DNA of 64,000 bases from Lewinellaceae bacterium (GTDB lineage: Bacteria > Bacteroidota > Bacteroidia > Chitinophagales > Saprospiraceae), in the NCBI GenBank assembly GCA_016713985.1, contig JADJOD010000025.1, positions 35,994 to 99,993 on the forward strand, written 5' to 3'. The notes beneath the pieces were generated by a model. It ran no database searches and had not been told where the DNA came from. It saw nothing but the letters and a program-made list of their open reading frames with translations. The position numbers and the translations under genes are program-made. Position 1 is the first letter of the stretch. The number at the start of each line of letters is the position of its first letter. Below are positions 45,346 to 53,419 of this stretch, piece by piece.

Positions 45346-48192
45346 CTAATCCCGGGCAAGCCTGAAACCGATGTAATCATTTTTGTTGTCGGGGGCATTG
45401 TTCCGGCGCGCGGCCACATAATGTTGATTGTTGTAACTCGTCCAGGAACTGCTGCGCAATACACGCGTCGTGCCGCCGGCCGGCCCGCCGGGGCTGGACA
45501 ACCCGTCGCCGGGATAGGGCCCGTACCAATCGCCGCACCACTCCAGCACGTTGCCGCTCATGTCTTCGAGGCGCAATTCGTTGCCTTTTTTGGTGCCGAC
45601 CGGCTGGGTGCGGCCGTGTGAATTGGTTTGATTCCAGGCCACTTCGTCGAGCACATCGCTGCCGGCAAAGCGGTAACCCTGGTTTTTGCTGCCGCCCCGC
45701 GCGGCGTATTCCCATTCCGCTTCGGTGGGCAGGCGGTAGCCATTGGCGGCGGGCTGGAGCGTGAAATTGATATAGGCGGGGGTGAAGCCGTGTTGCTGGC
45801 TCAGCCAGTTGCAATAATCCACCGCGTCGAACCAGCTGACGTTGATGACGGGGCGTTTGCCGCGCCCCCAGCCGTTGTCGTCGGGTTTGGCGCGCCGGGT
45901 GTGGTCGCAGAACAGGTCGTATTCTTCAAAAGTGACTTCGTATTTGCCTAAGGAAAAACTGCCGGTTTTGATGTCGAACACGGGTTTTTCATCCGGTTTG
46001 TCGCCGCAGTTGCCGCCCTGATCTTCCGTACAACCCATATCGAACGTGCCGCCCTGCACCCACACCAAAACGGGTTTTTCGGGCCTTGCAACCGCCGGCG
46101 CAACCGGCGCCGGGGCAGGAAGCCCGGAAGACTCCGGAACAACCGGCGGTTTGGCGCCGGTTGGGTTGCCGGCGGAGTTGGTCACCGGGGGCCTTTTGGG
46201 GGTCATCGCCACGATCCGTTTTTTTAATTCCGGCAAAAATTCCTTTTTGAGTTGCCGGTTTTTTTCCACGATCTTTTTCAATTCGAGCAAACGAGGCAGC
46301 TGAAGCAGCTGAAACTCTCTCAAAAACTCGCTGATATTCAAGAAATTCGGGGCTTTGGACAATTTTTGCCAATAGGCATTTTCCAGGGCGGGCAACACCT
46401 CGGGTTTCAATTGGGCGAGGCTGTCCACTAAGTGTTTCAACCCGGGCAGCCGCCGGCTTTCGGGAAAAACGGCCAGGAATTCCAGGATTTTCTGCGCAGT
46501 CGGTTGTTGCTGAATGTTTTGCAGCAACAGGGTTTCTATTTCGGATAAAACAAGAAGTTTATCCTCCGGACTGAGTTGCCGCGAGGAGTCGGCCAGCGTT
46601 TTCAATTCCTGCAGCCGCTCGCTGTTGGGAAATTCGGCCAAAAACGCCCGGAAAGCGGGTACGTTGTGTTCCTTAGCCAACCGTTCCAGCCATACGTTTT
46701 CTATATCGCGCCAGACTTCCTTTTTTAACGTGGAATCGGCATCGGCCATACGTTTCAAATCCGGCAGCCGTTTGGTTTCCGGAAACGTTTTTAAAAAATT
46801 GCGTACGGTAGGCACCGAGGGCGATTTTAACAGGGCGTCCCAGTAAATTTGTTCAAACCTGTCCCAGACCCCTGTTTTCAACTCGGGTCGCGATTGTGCA
46901 ATTCCCATCAAATCGTCTAAGTGCCGGCTGTCGGGAAAATCATTGACAAACCCGATGATTTTTTCTGCGGCCGGTTCCCGCCGAATGTCTTCCAAGCGAT
47001 TGTTTTCCAATACCTTAAGCGCTTTTTCAACCGCCTCCCGGCATACGCCTTCCGGGTAAAGCCGCTGGTATTCGCGGTACACCTCCAAGGTGCCGGCCAG
47101 CGCTGCGCGGCGGCAAAAGGCTTCTTCCCGATACGGGCTGCCGGGGTATTTTACAATATGTTCGTTGTAGGCCTCCTCGCTGTCGTCTAAGTATTTTGCC
47201 TTGAACCAGTCGGGGATTTCCGGCCTGAAAAAGAAGACATAACCGACCGCTGCAATCGCCACAACGGCCAGCAAAGCGCCGGCCTTGCCCAGGGTGGAGC
47301 GTTTTTCTTTGGGTGTATCGAGAGGGCTGCTCCGGGGCGATTCATTTTGGACACCCGGCAAAACCGGGTTTTGAAAATTGAACACGGCGCCCGCTTTTTT
47401 AAACGTGTTGTCGTCGTCCGGCGGTGCACCTGCTGTGATGATTTCAACGGTTTCGCGGAACACAATTTCCTTGCGGTACACGTTGTTGAGCGCCATTTCC
47501 AGCACGGCCACCTTGATTTCTATGGGAAACGTGCCCGAACGGGTGGGTTCTACGTAAAAAAACCACTCTGTATACCCTTCCGGCGTGATGAGTTGCTGGG
47601 GTTCGCTGGTGGTGCGGATGTGAAACACCGGGTCTTTATCGGGGTCGGCGAGTTCCACCTGCATCACGTCGGACACCCGTTTGAGGTCTTTGAGTACCAC
47701 CGAAGGTTCGAGGGTGATGTTTTCCACGATCGCGTCCTCGCTGATGGCGATACGCACGACGCATTCGGTCTCCGTTTTGACCGGCATTTTGCGCGGAATG
47801 CGGTAAAGCACGCTGCCCTGCCGGGGGGCGGGTTCGCCGTCGGGACCGGCTTTGTCAGCCGTTGAGGCGTCAAAATCCGCTTCGGTGAGCCCGGCGATAA
47901 AATCGAGCAGGTCGGCGCGGATGGCGTTGTACTCCACCTGGAGGTCGTCGTTGCTGATGGTTTGGCGCAGCGCTTTTTTGTTGGCGTCGTTGAGCCGGGC
48001 AAGCAGCGCGATGGCCGTGTTGCGTTTATCCGAACCTTCGGGCAGGAGGTCTTGCAACTGTTTGAGGATGGCGGGAAGGTACTCGTTGCCTTCCGCCAGT
48101 TGCATCTCCAGTTCGCGGCGAACTTCGGGGAGGGGTTTTGCAAGCGGCATGGTCAGTGGTTCATTTGTGAATTCGAGGTTTTCATCGGGCAT
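45346..48192 (-). CDS. Membrane-anchored EAD11-like protein with helical repeats and C-terminal FGE domain
   Basis: This 948-residue multidomain protein begins (about 19-101) with an EAD11-like effector-associated domain: ELEMQLAEGNEYLPAILKQL, TAIALLARLNDANKKALRQT and DDLQVEYNAIRADLLDFI. A beta-sandwich (about 128-253, YTEWFFYVEPTRSGTFPIEI) precedes one transmembrane helix (about 300-322). Five roughly 50-residue helical repeats follow (about 412-661; core FL..FP.S.RL..L). After a Pro-rich linker comes an FGE/SUMF1-like domain (about 708-948: WVQGGTFDMGC, GYRLPTEAEWEYAARGG, DMSGNVLEWCGDWYG, IGFRLARD). ATG 48192 was preferred over TTG 48219. The architecture matches EAD-based biological-conflict effectors; the function is inferred. 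Confidence 0.8.
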   Translation of the reverse strand: MPDENLEFTNEPLTMPLAKPLPEVRRELEMQLAEGNEYLPAILKQLQDLLPEGSDKRNTAIALLARLNDANKKALRQTISNDDLQVEYNAIRADLLDFIAGLTEADFDASTADKAGPDGEPAPRQGSVLYRIPRKMPVKTETECVVRIAISEDAIVENITLEPSVVLKDLKRVSDVMQVELADPDKDPVFHIRTTSEPQQLITPEGYTEWFFYVEPTRSGTFPIEIKVAVLEMALNNVYRKEIVFRETVEIITAGAPPDDDNTFKKAGAVFNFQNPVLPGVQNESPRSSPLDTPKEKRSTLGKAGALLAVVAIAAVGYVFFFRPEIPDWFKAKYLDDSEEAYNEHIVKYPGSPYREEAFCRRAALAGTLEVYREYQRLYPEGVCREAVEKALKVLENNRLEDIRREPAAEKIIGFVNDFPDSRHLDDLMGIAQSRPELKTGVWDRFEQIYWDALLKSPSVPTVRNFLKTFPETKRLPDLKRMADADSTLKKEVWRDIENVWLERLAKEHNVPAFRAFLAEFPNSERLQELKTLADSSRQLSPEDKLLVLSEIETLLLQNIQQQPTAQKILEFLAVFPESRRLPGLKHLVDSLAQLKPEVLPALENAYWQKLSKAPNFLNISEFLREFQLLQLPRLLELKKIVEKNRQLKKEFLPELKKRIVAMTPKRPPVTNSAGNPTGAKPPVVPESSGLPAPAPVAPAVARPEKPVLVWVQGGTFDMGCTEDQGGNCGDKPDEKPVFDIKTGSFSLGKYEVTFEEYDLFCDHTRRAKPDDNGWGRGKRPVINVSWFDAVDYCNWLSQQHGFTPAYINFTLQPAANGYRLPTEAEWEYAARGGSKNQGYRFAGSDVLDEVAWNQTNSHGRTQPVGTKKGNELRLEDMSGNVLEWCGDWYGPYPGDGLSSPGGPAGGTTRVLRSSSWTSYNNQHYVAARRNNAPDNKNDYIGFRLARD

Positions 48193-48337
48193 AAAGTTAG
48201 TCGGAAAATTGATATGCAAATCAATAATGGAACGAGAGACCTTTTACCCAATTATTTTTCAGACGGTTTCTCAGAGCGCCCAAAATCGTACGGCGGTCAA
48301 AAAATGGAGGGGAAAATCCGGGTTTGCCATGCGCACC

Positions 48338-48433
48338 TTGTACAACGGATTTCCAAATCCGTTGACCCGCGCCGGTTTGTGCCTTGATCCGGGGGGGCAG
48401 GTGCAGCGGCGGACTTGGAAGTCCGCCGTACAA
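48338..48433. repeat. 96-bp element with two internal palindromes
   Basis: It starts TTGTAC and ends GTACAA. Inside are the perfect palindromes CAACGGATTTCC/AAATCCGTTG (48343-48364) and GGCGGACTTGG/AAGTCCGCC (48408-48427), both centred on TTnnAA. The flanking gap 48193-48509 contains no supported gene. It resembles a REP pair or a tiny palindromic mobile element. Confidence 0.65.
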
Positions 48434-48509
48434 AGGGTAGCGTCTGACCGGAACTTTCAATTTTATGGCGGTCTGTAAGGCATTGCGTCCCCATTCTGCG
48501 CGGAGAACG

Positions 48510-48734
48510 TTACGTTTTTGGCCGGTTTCGCCGGGAGTTACCCCCAAATTTCACCTTTCGATAAACCTCCTCCAACGGCACCGCACAATCTTCGATGTGC
48601 GGCAGGTCATCTTCTTCATAAAACTCCGTGTCAATCCAGCGTTCGCCTTCGCGTTCGAGCATACGCACGAGTTTTTCTTTTTGCGACACGAAGACGATTT
48701 GTTTTCCTCCGCCGGCCTGGCCTTTTGCCGTCAT
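48510..48734 (-). CDS. Small protein of unknown function
   Basis: This 74-residue soluble, strongly acidic-basic protein reads KQIVFVSQKEKLVRMLEREG, then ERWIDTEFYEEDDLPHIEDC and VPLEEVYRKVKF. ATG 48734 was chosen because codons upstream to 48818 run through the pnp terminator. I do not recognise the family and no partner gene is obvious. Codon pattern and composition look like a genuine gene. Confidence 0.5.
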   Translation of the reverse strand: MTAKGQAGGGKQIVFVSQKEKLVRMLEREGERWIDTEFYEEDDLPHIEDCAVPLEEVYRKVKFGGNSRRNRPKT

Positions 48735-48770
48735 GGTGGAATAATTTTTACAAAAAAACGGTTTTTCAAT

Positions 48771-48803
48771 AAAAAAAGCCGGCCCGGGTATGCCCCGGCC
48801 GGC
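48771..48803 (-). terminator. Intrinsic terminator of pnp
   Basis: On the minus strand GCCGGCCGGGG pairs with CCCGGGCCGGC around CATA and is followed by seven T residues. It lies 31 bp after the pnp stop codon. Confidence 0.85.
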
Positions 48804-48833
48804 TTCATTATTTTTCAAAAAACAGATTCGTAA

Positions 48834-51131
48834 TCAACGGCGTCCGCCGCCACCGCCGCCGCGGCGATCTCCGCCGCCGCCGCCTCTGCGGTCGTCGCGT
48901 CCGCCACCGCCACCGCGGCGATCACCACCGCCGCCCTGACGATCTCCGCCGCCGCCGCGTCCGGCGCGGGCTGCATTTTCTTCGTCGGTCGGCATGGTGC
49001 CGTCGGGTTTGAGTGTGATGGCCCGGCGCGAGAGTTTCATCTTGCCCGTACGTGGGTCCACGTCGAGTATTTTGAACTGGATCGGGTCGCCGACCTTGAG
49101 CACGTCGCCTACATTTTCCACGCGGCGGTGGTCGATTTCAGACACGTGCATCAGGCCCGTTTTGCCTTTAAATTTGATAAATGCGCCGTATTCGGCCAAT
49201 TCTTCCACCACACCGTCGTACACGGCGCCCACGTCCGGCGTGAACACGATGTCCATAATTTTGGCATAAGCGGCGTCGAGGGAGGTTTTGTCGGGGCCAA
49301 AAATGGCCACGATGCCGCCTTTTTCATCTTCGTCGATGCTGATGGTGGTGCCGGTATTGCGCTGCATTTCCTGGATGATCTTGCCGCCTGGCCCGATCAC
49401 CGCGCCGATGTAATCGCGTTCGATGCGGAATTCAACCACCCGCGGCGCGTGTGGTTTGAGGTCTGCGCGTGGTTCGGCGAGGCCTTCGGCCATTTTTGAC
49501 AGGATGTGCAGGCGGCCTTCCCGCGCCTGCAGGAGCGCTTTTTCCAGCATTTCGTAGGGCATGCCGTCGATTTTGATGTCCATCTGGGTGCCGCAGATCC
49601 CTTTGTCGGTCCCCGTCACTTTGAAGTCCATATCGCCGAGTGCGTCTTCGTCGCCGAGGATGTCGGAGAGGATGGCGATGCGGCCTTTGTCGTCGGCGAT
49701 AGCGCCCATGGCGATACCGGCGATGGGTGATTTGATGGGTACGCCGCCGTCCATCAGCGCCAGCGAGCCGGCGCAAACGGTGGCCATGGACGACGAGCCG
49801 TTGGATTCGAGGATATCGGATACGATACGCACCGTGTAGGCGAAGTCATCCGGCATCACTTTGCGGATGGAGCGGCCTGCGAGGTTGGCGTGTCCCACTT
49901 CCCGGCGGCCGGGGCCGCGCATCGGCTTCACTTCGCCGGTGGAGTAGGGCGGGAAGTTGTAGTGCAGGATGAAGGTGTCGTCGTAGCTCTTCAAGGCGTT
50001 GTCGATCAGCACCTGGTCCTGTTTGGTACCGAGGGTGAGCGAGGTCAGCGACTGGGTTTCGCCGCGGTTGAAGATCGCAGAGCCGTGTGCAGCGGGCAGA
50101 AAATCCACTTCACACCAGATGGGGCGCACTTCGTTGGATTTGCGTCCGTCGAGGCGGAGGTGATCGGTCAGCACGACGTCGCGGATGATCTGCTTTTTGA
50201 GTTTTTCAAAATAGCGGTCGGCGGTGCCGGCCCATTCTTCCATAAACTCTTCGCCGAATTCTTCGCTGACCGTGGTGATGGTCGCTTCCTTGATCTCGTC
50301 GAGGCGGTTTTTGCGCACGTTTTTGTCCGAAGCGCTGCGGGCGAGGGCGTAAATACCTTCACTCGCCAGTTCGCCGATGCGGTGTTTCAGCGGCTCGTTT
50401 TCGGGGACTTCGGGCAGCGCTCGTTTTACGAGGGCGGCTTCGCCGACTAATTCGGCCAAGCGTTCCTGTGCGGCGATCTGGTCTTTGATGGCTTCGTGCG
50501 CCACTTTCAGGGCTTCAATCAGTTCGTGTTCCGAACATTCGTCGGCTTCCCCTTCCACCATCATGATGTCGCGTTTGGTGGCGGCCACGATGAAGTCCAT
50601 GTCGGCGCGTTCCAGCGCGGCGCGGCCGGGGTTGATGACGAAGGCGCCGTCGATACGGGCCACCCGCACTTCGCTGAACATCGCTTCCACCGGGATATTG
50701 CTGGTAGCCATGGCGGCCGAGCAGGCCAGACCGGCCAGGGCATCGGGCATGGCGTCTTTGTCGGCGGAAATGAGTGTGATGATCACCTGCGTTTCATTCA
50801 TGTACCCGTCGGGGAACAAGGGGCGCAGGGCGCGGTCGACGAGTCGGCTGACTAAAATTTCGTAGTCGGACAAGCGGCCTTCGCGGCGGAAAAAGTTGCC
50901 CGGAATACGGCCAACTGCGGCAAATTTTTCCTGGTAATCCACCGAAAGTGGAAAAAACGGCTGGCCTTCTTTGGCCTTTTTGGCACTCACGACGGTGCAG
51001 AGCAGCATCGTGTCGCCCAAACGAACGAGTACGGAACCGTCGGCCTGCGTGGCGAGTTTGCCGGTTTCGAGCACCACTTCCCGGCCGTCCGGCAGTTGGA
51101 AGGAGGTGCGCAACGGGATTTGCTTTCCCAT
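48834..51131 (-). CDS. pnp: Polyribonucleotide nucleotidyltransferase with Gly/Arg-rich tail
   Basis: This 765-residue PNPase contains two RNase PH domains (PLSVDYQEKFAAVGRIPGNF, RRALRPLFPDGYMNETQVII; HYNFPPYSTGEVKPMRGPGR, REVGHANLAGRSIRKVM). A KH domain (YIGAVIGPGGKIIQEMQ) and an S1 domain (YDGVVEELAEYGAFIKFKGK) follow. After S1 it ends in about 45 residues of RGG/DRRGGGG repeats, which are not part of the standard enzyme and suggest extra RNA binding. It degrades and tails RNA phosphorolytically. It follows rpsO, the classic rpsO-pnp arrangement, with a 477-bp gap. Confidence 0.96.
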   Translation of the reverse strand: MGKQIPLRTSFQLPDGREVVLETGKLATQADGSVLVRLGDTMLLCTVVSAKKAKEGQPFFPLSVDYQEKFAAVGRIPGNFFRREGRLSDYEILVSRLVDRALRPLFPDGYMNETQVIITLISADKDAMPDALAGLACSAAMATSNIPVEAMFSEVRVARIDGAFVINPGRAALERADMDFIVAATKRDIMMVEGEADECSEHELIEALKVAHEAIKDQIAAQERLAELVGEAALVKRALPEVPENEPLKHRIGELASEGIYALARSASDKNVRKNRLDEIKEATITTVSEEFGEEFMEEWAGTADRYFEKLKKQIIRDVVLTDHLRLDGRKSNEVRPIWCEVDFLPAAHGSAIFNRGETQSLTSLTLGTKQDQVLIDNALKSYDDTFILHYNFPPYSTGEVKPMRGPGRREVGHANLAGRSIRKVMPDDFAYTVRIVSDILESNGSSSMATVCAGSLALMDGGVPIKSPIAGIAMGAIADDKGRIAILSDILGDEDALGDMDFKVTGTDKGICGTQMDIKIDGMPYEMLEKALLQAREGRLHILSKMAEGLAEPRADLKPHAPRVVEFRIERDYIGAVIGPGGKIIQEMQRNTGTTISIDEDEKGGIVAIFGPDKTSLDAAYAKIMDIVFTPDVGAVYDGVVEELAEYGAFIKFKGKTGLMHVSEIDHRRVENVGDVLKVGDPIQFKILDVDPRTGKMKLSRRAITLKPDGTMPTDEENAARAGRGGGGDRQGGGGDRRGGGGGRDDRRGGGGGDRRGGGGGGRR

Positions 51132-51561
51132 ATCAAAAAATGAATTTGTGTGCCGGCGTGCCCGGATTCAGTTGGCAGTTGCAGTGGCAGTAGCGGTTGC
51201 AGTTTGCAGTAGCAGCCGGTTGGGAAGAGGGAAAGTTTCAAAAACCGAAATAATCACACAAAGAGGTGAGTGTCAGAGATTTGAAACGGGCCGCCCGAAC
51301 AGATGGCACGCCGGGTTTCAAATTTTTTCAACAACTTACTTCTTTGTGTGGGGGAAATGTTCCCCGTTTTTGATCGTTTTTCCCGGTCTCCTGCGGCAAC
51401 GGATTGCTCAACGGAATTGGTTTGGCCGGTACGGATGAATAATTAAAAAATGGCAGCAGCCATTATATCTTATGATAGTCCCTGTTGTGAGGTCCGGAAA
51501 AAAAGCCGGACAGGGGGTTTCGGCGAGATGGGTTGATTGGAATGGGGTTGGGGTTGATGAG
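51132..51561. other. rpsO-pnp intergenic region
   Basis: This spacer of about 430 bp has no supported protein gene. It contains a low-complexity GCAGT-rich stretch at about 51169-51218 with seven GCAGT/GCGGT-like units, as is common in intergenic DNA of this phylum. A small hairpin GTCCGG/CCGGAC lies near 51496-51515. The pnp promoter should be here but no clear TTG/TAnnTTTG pair was found. Confidence 0.5.
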
Positions 51562-51603
51562 GGTTGATAAGGGTTGATCAACTTTTATCAACCCTTATCA
51601 ACC
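51562..51603. terminator. 17-bp perfect inverted repeat right after rpsO
   Basis: GGTTGATAAGGGTTGAT (51562-51578) pairs with ATCAACCCTTATCAACC (51587-51603) around an 8-nt loop. It begins 5 bp after the rpsO stop. It lacks a U run on the rpsO strand, so it may be an mRNA-processing or stabilising hairpin rather than a classical terminator. Further GGGTTGAT units extend to 51549, making a short tandem repeat. Confidence 0.6.
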
Positions 51604-51608
51604 GTATT

Positions 51609-51884
51609 TTATTTACGAAGACCGAGTTTCTCGATGAGTGCGCGGTATTTGTAAATGTCTTTTTTCGCGTAGTAGGAAAGGTGGCTTTTGCGCTGGCCTA
51701 CCATAGTGAGCAGGGCGCGGCGGGTCGAGTGATCTTTCGGATTGGCGCGAAGGTGGGCGGAAAGACTTTCAATGCGGTACGTCAGCAGCGCGATTTGTGC
51801 CTCGGTATTGCCGGAGTTTTTTGCATCGCCACCGTATTGTTTGATGATGTCCGCAACTTTTTCTTTCGAATAATAAACTGCCAT
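51609..51884 (-). CDS. rpsO: 30S ribosomal protein S15
   Basis: This 91-residue protein matches S15 along its whole length: NTEAQIALLTYRIESLSAHL, DHSTRRALLTMVGQRKSHLS and YRALIEKLGLRK. It binds 16S rRNA helices 20-22 in the small-subunit platform. ATG 51884 gives the normal length; 16 extra in-frame codons upstream are only the TCATCA repeat. It is followed by pnp. Confidence 0.97.
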   Translation of the reverse strand: MAVYYSKEKVADIIKQYGGDAKNSGNTEAQIALLTYRIESLSAHLRANPKDHSTRRALLTMVGQRKSHLSYYAKKDIYKYRALIEKLGLRK

Positions 51885-51892
51885 TTTTGGAA

Positions 51893-51934
51893 ATGATGAA
51901 TGATGAACGATAAATGATGAATGACTCATCACCG
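51893..51934. repeat. ATGATGAA-type tandem repeat in the rpsO leader
   Basis: The + strand reads ATGATGAATGATGAACGATA and AATGATGAATGACTCATC, a set of about 7- to 8-bp TGATGAA units. On the rpsO strand it is a TTCATCAT array ending about 10 bp before the ATG. It resembles the repeat before sdhC. Confidence 0.65.
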
Positions 51935-52054
51935 GTGATTGCCAAAACCGGATTTCAGCGGGTCAAACGGCAGTTATTGCCTATCCATCCGGGCTTAGCG
52001 GGTGCAAAAGTACGCGCAATGTTTGAAGGTGCAAAGGGTTGGTAAACAAAAGTT

Positions 52055-52840
52055 TCAGAACGGGGGGATCAAAGTCCTGCCCTTCGCTTCCTCCCACAAC
52101 ACATCCATCTCCGCCAGACTCATATCTTTCAGGGGTTTGGGCGCCTGCGCCTCGATGTATTCGAACCGCGACTTGAATTTGCGGTTCACCCGTTCCAGCG
52201 CCGTTTCGGGGTCCACGCCGATAAAACGGGCGTAGTTGACTAATGAAAAAAGCACGTCGCCGAATTCTTCCTCGATGTCGGCTTGCGGGGCTTTGTTGCG
52301 GATGTTGTCGTGCAATTCGCCGAGTTCTTCTTCCACTTTGGCCCACACCTGGTCGGTGTTTTCCCATTCAAATCCCACCTGTTTGGTTTTTTCCTGCATG
52401 CGGTACGCTTTCACCATAGCCGGCAAGCTGGCGGGTACGCCGGCGAGCAGCGACTTTTTGCCTTCCCGGAGTTTGATTTGCTCCCAGTTCTGTTTGACTT
52501 CTTCTTCATCCTTCACCTGCACGTCGCCGTAGATGTGCGGATGGCGAACGATCAGTTTGTCGCAGATGGCGTTCAGGGCGTCGGCGATGTCGAAGGCGTT
52601 TTGTTCGGAAGCGATGCGGGCGTAAAAGGTCATGTGGAGCATGAGGTCGCCGATTTCCTCTTTGACCCCGTTCAGGTCGCCGTCGAGAATGGCGTCGGCC
52701 AGTTCGTAGGTCTCCTCGATGGTGAGGTTGCGAAGTGATTCGAGGGTTTGTTTGCGATCCCAGGGGCATTGCTCGCGCAATTCGTCCATGATCGTCAGCA
52801 GGCGCCCGAAAGCGTCGAGTTTTTGCTGGTATGTGTTCAT
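52055..52840 (-). CDS. mazG: Nucleoside triphosphate pyrophosphohydrolase MazG
   Basis: This 261-residue protein has two tandem MazG domains. The first starts with LREQCPWDRKQTLESLRNLT and has the metal motif EETYELADAILDGDLNGVKE/EIGDL. The second has VEEELGELHDN and IEEEFGDVLFSLVNYARF. It hydrolyses nucleoside triphosphates to monophosphates, cleaning the nucleotide pool and lowering ppGpp in E. coli. The start is the ATG at 52840. A frame of 428 codons continues upstream only because the adjacent heptamer repeat has no stops. Its -7 promoter box ends 4 nt before the ATG. Confidence 0.94.
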   Translation of the reverse strand: MNTYQQKLDAFGRLLTIMDELREQCPWDRKQTLESLRNLTIEETYELADAILDGDLNGVKEEIGDLMLHMTFYARIASEQNAFDIADALNAICDKLIVRHPHIYGDVQVKDEEEVKQNWEQIKLREGKKSLLAGVPASLPAMVKAYRMQEKTKQVGFEWENTDQVWAKVEEELGELHDNIRNKAPQADIEEEFGDVLFSLVNYARFIGVDPETALERVNRKFKSRFEYIEAQAPKPLKDMSLAEMDVLWEEAKGRTLIPPF

Positions 52841-52844
52841 GGCG

Positions 52845-52852
52845 CAAAGGTA
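52845..52852 (-). promoter_or_regulatory. -7 promoter box touching the mazG start codon
   Basis: TACCTTTG on the minus strand, then CGCC, then the ATG. With the usual 6-7 nt to the start site, transcription begins at the A of the ATG or within a base or two, so the mRNA would be leaderless. The -33 region falls inside the heptamer array, and no TTG is present there. Confidence 0.5.
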
Positions 52853-52860
52853 GGGATAAA

Positions 52861-53150
52861 CGGTGGACGGTGGACGGTGGACGGTGGACGGTGGACGGTG
52901 GACGGTGGACGGTAGATGGTGGACGGTGGACGGTGGATGGTGGACGTGGACGGTAGATGGTAGACGGTGGACGGTGGACGGTAGATGGCAGACGGTGGAC
53001 GGTGGACGGTAGATGGTGGACGGTAGATGGTGGACGGTGGACGGTAGATGGTGGACGGTGGACGGTAGATGGTGGACGGGACGGTGGACGGTAGACGGTG
53101 GACGGTAGATGGTGGACGGTGGACGGTGGACGGGGGATGGTGGACGGGGG
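52861..53150. repeat. Heptamer minisatellite, about 41 units
   Basis: This is a nearly uninterrupted array of CGGTGGA with variants TGGTGGA, CGGTAGA and CGGCAGA/TGGCAGA. The first about seven units are identical and later ones mix two variants. It has no stops on the minus strand, which creates artificial long frames rich in Pro-Ser-Thr-Val-His. It lies directly against the mazG core promoter on one side and the NarL-type gene terminator on the other. Confidence 0.95.
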
Positions 53151-53193
53151 CAAAAACAACCGACCCGAGCGGTGGTGAGCCGGTCGGGTCGGT
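53150..53193 (-). terminator. Terminator of the NarL-type regulator gene
   Basis: On the minus strand ACCGACCCGA pairs with TCGGGTCGGT around a 15-nt loop and is followed by TGTTTTTG. It lies about 225 bp after the regulator stop codon; the stretch between (53194-53419) shows no gene. Confidence 0.55.
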
Positions 53194-53419
53194 AAAAAAC
53201 GGAACGGGTGAGCGTTTTGGGTGGTTGGGTTGAGGTTGGCAGGTTTGCCGGGGGGACTGTTTTTTGTTTTGTAACGGCCCCGGGATGGGAGTTTTCTGGG
53301 TGGGTCCGGGCGATTTGCATCGGAAACCGGATGGCTTTCACTTGGTTTTGCTCGGCACCCCGTTCCGGGTGAGAGAGATTTGGCTTTGGGGGTGTTTTCA
53401 GATATGATTATGGATTTTC

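Noticed and set aside
52841..53341. A 428-codon frame (and a 217-codon one) rich in Pro-Ser-Thr-Val-His upstream of mazG
   Set aside because: It is the heptamer minisatellite read without stops; mazG starts at ATG 52840 with the promoter box just before it.
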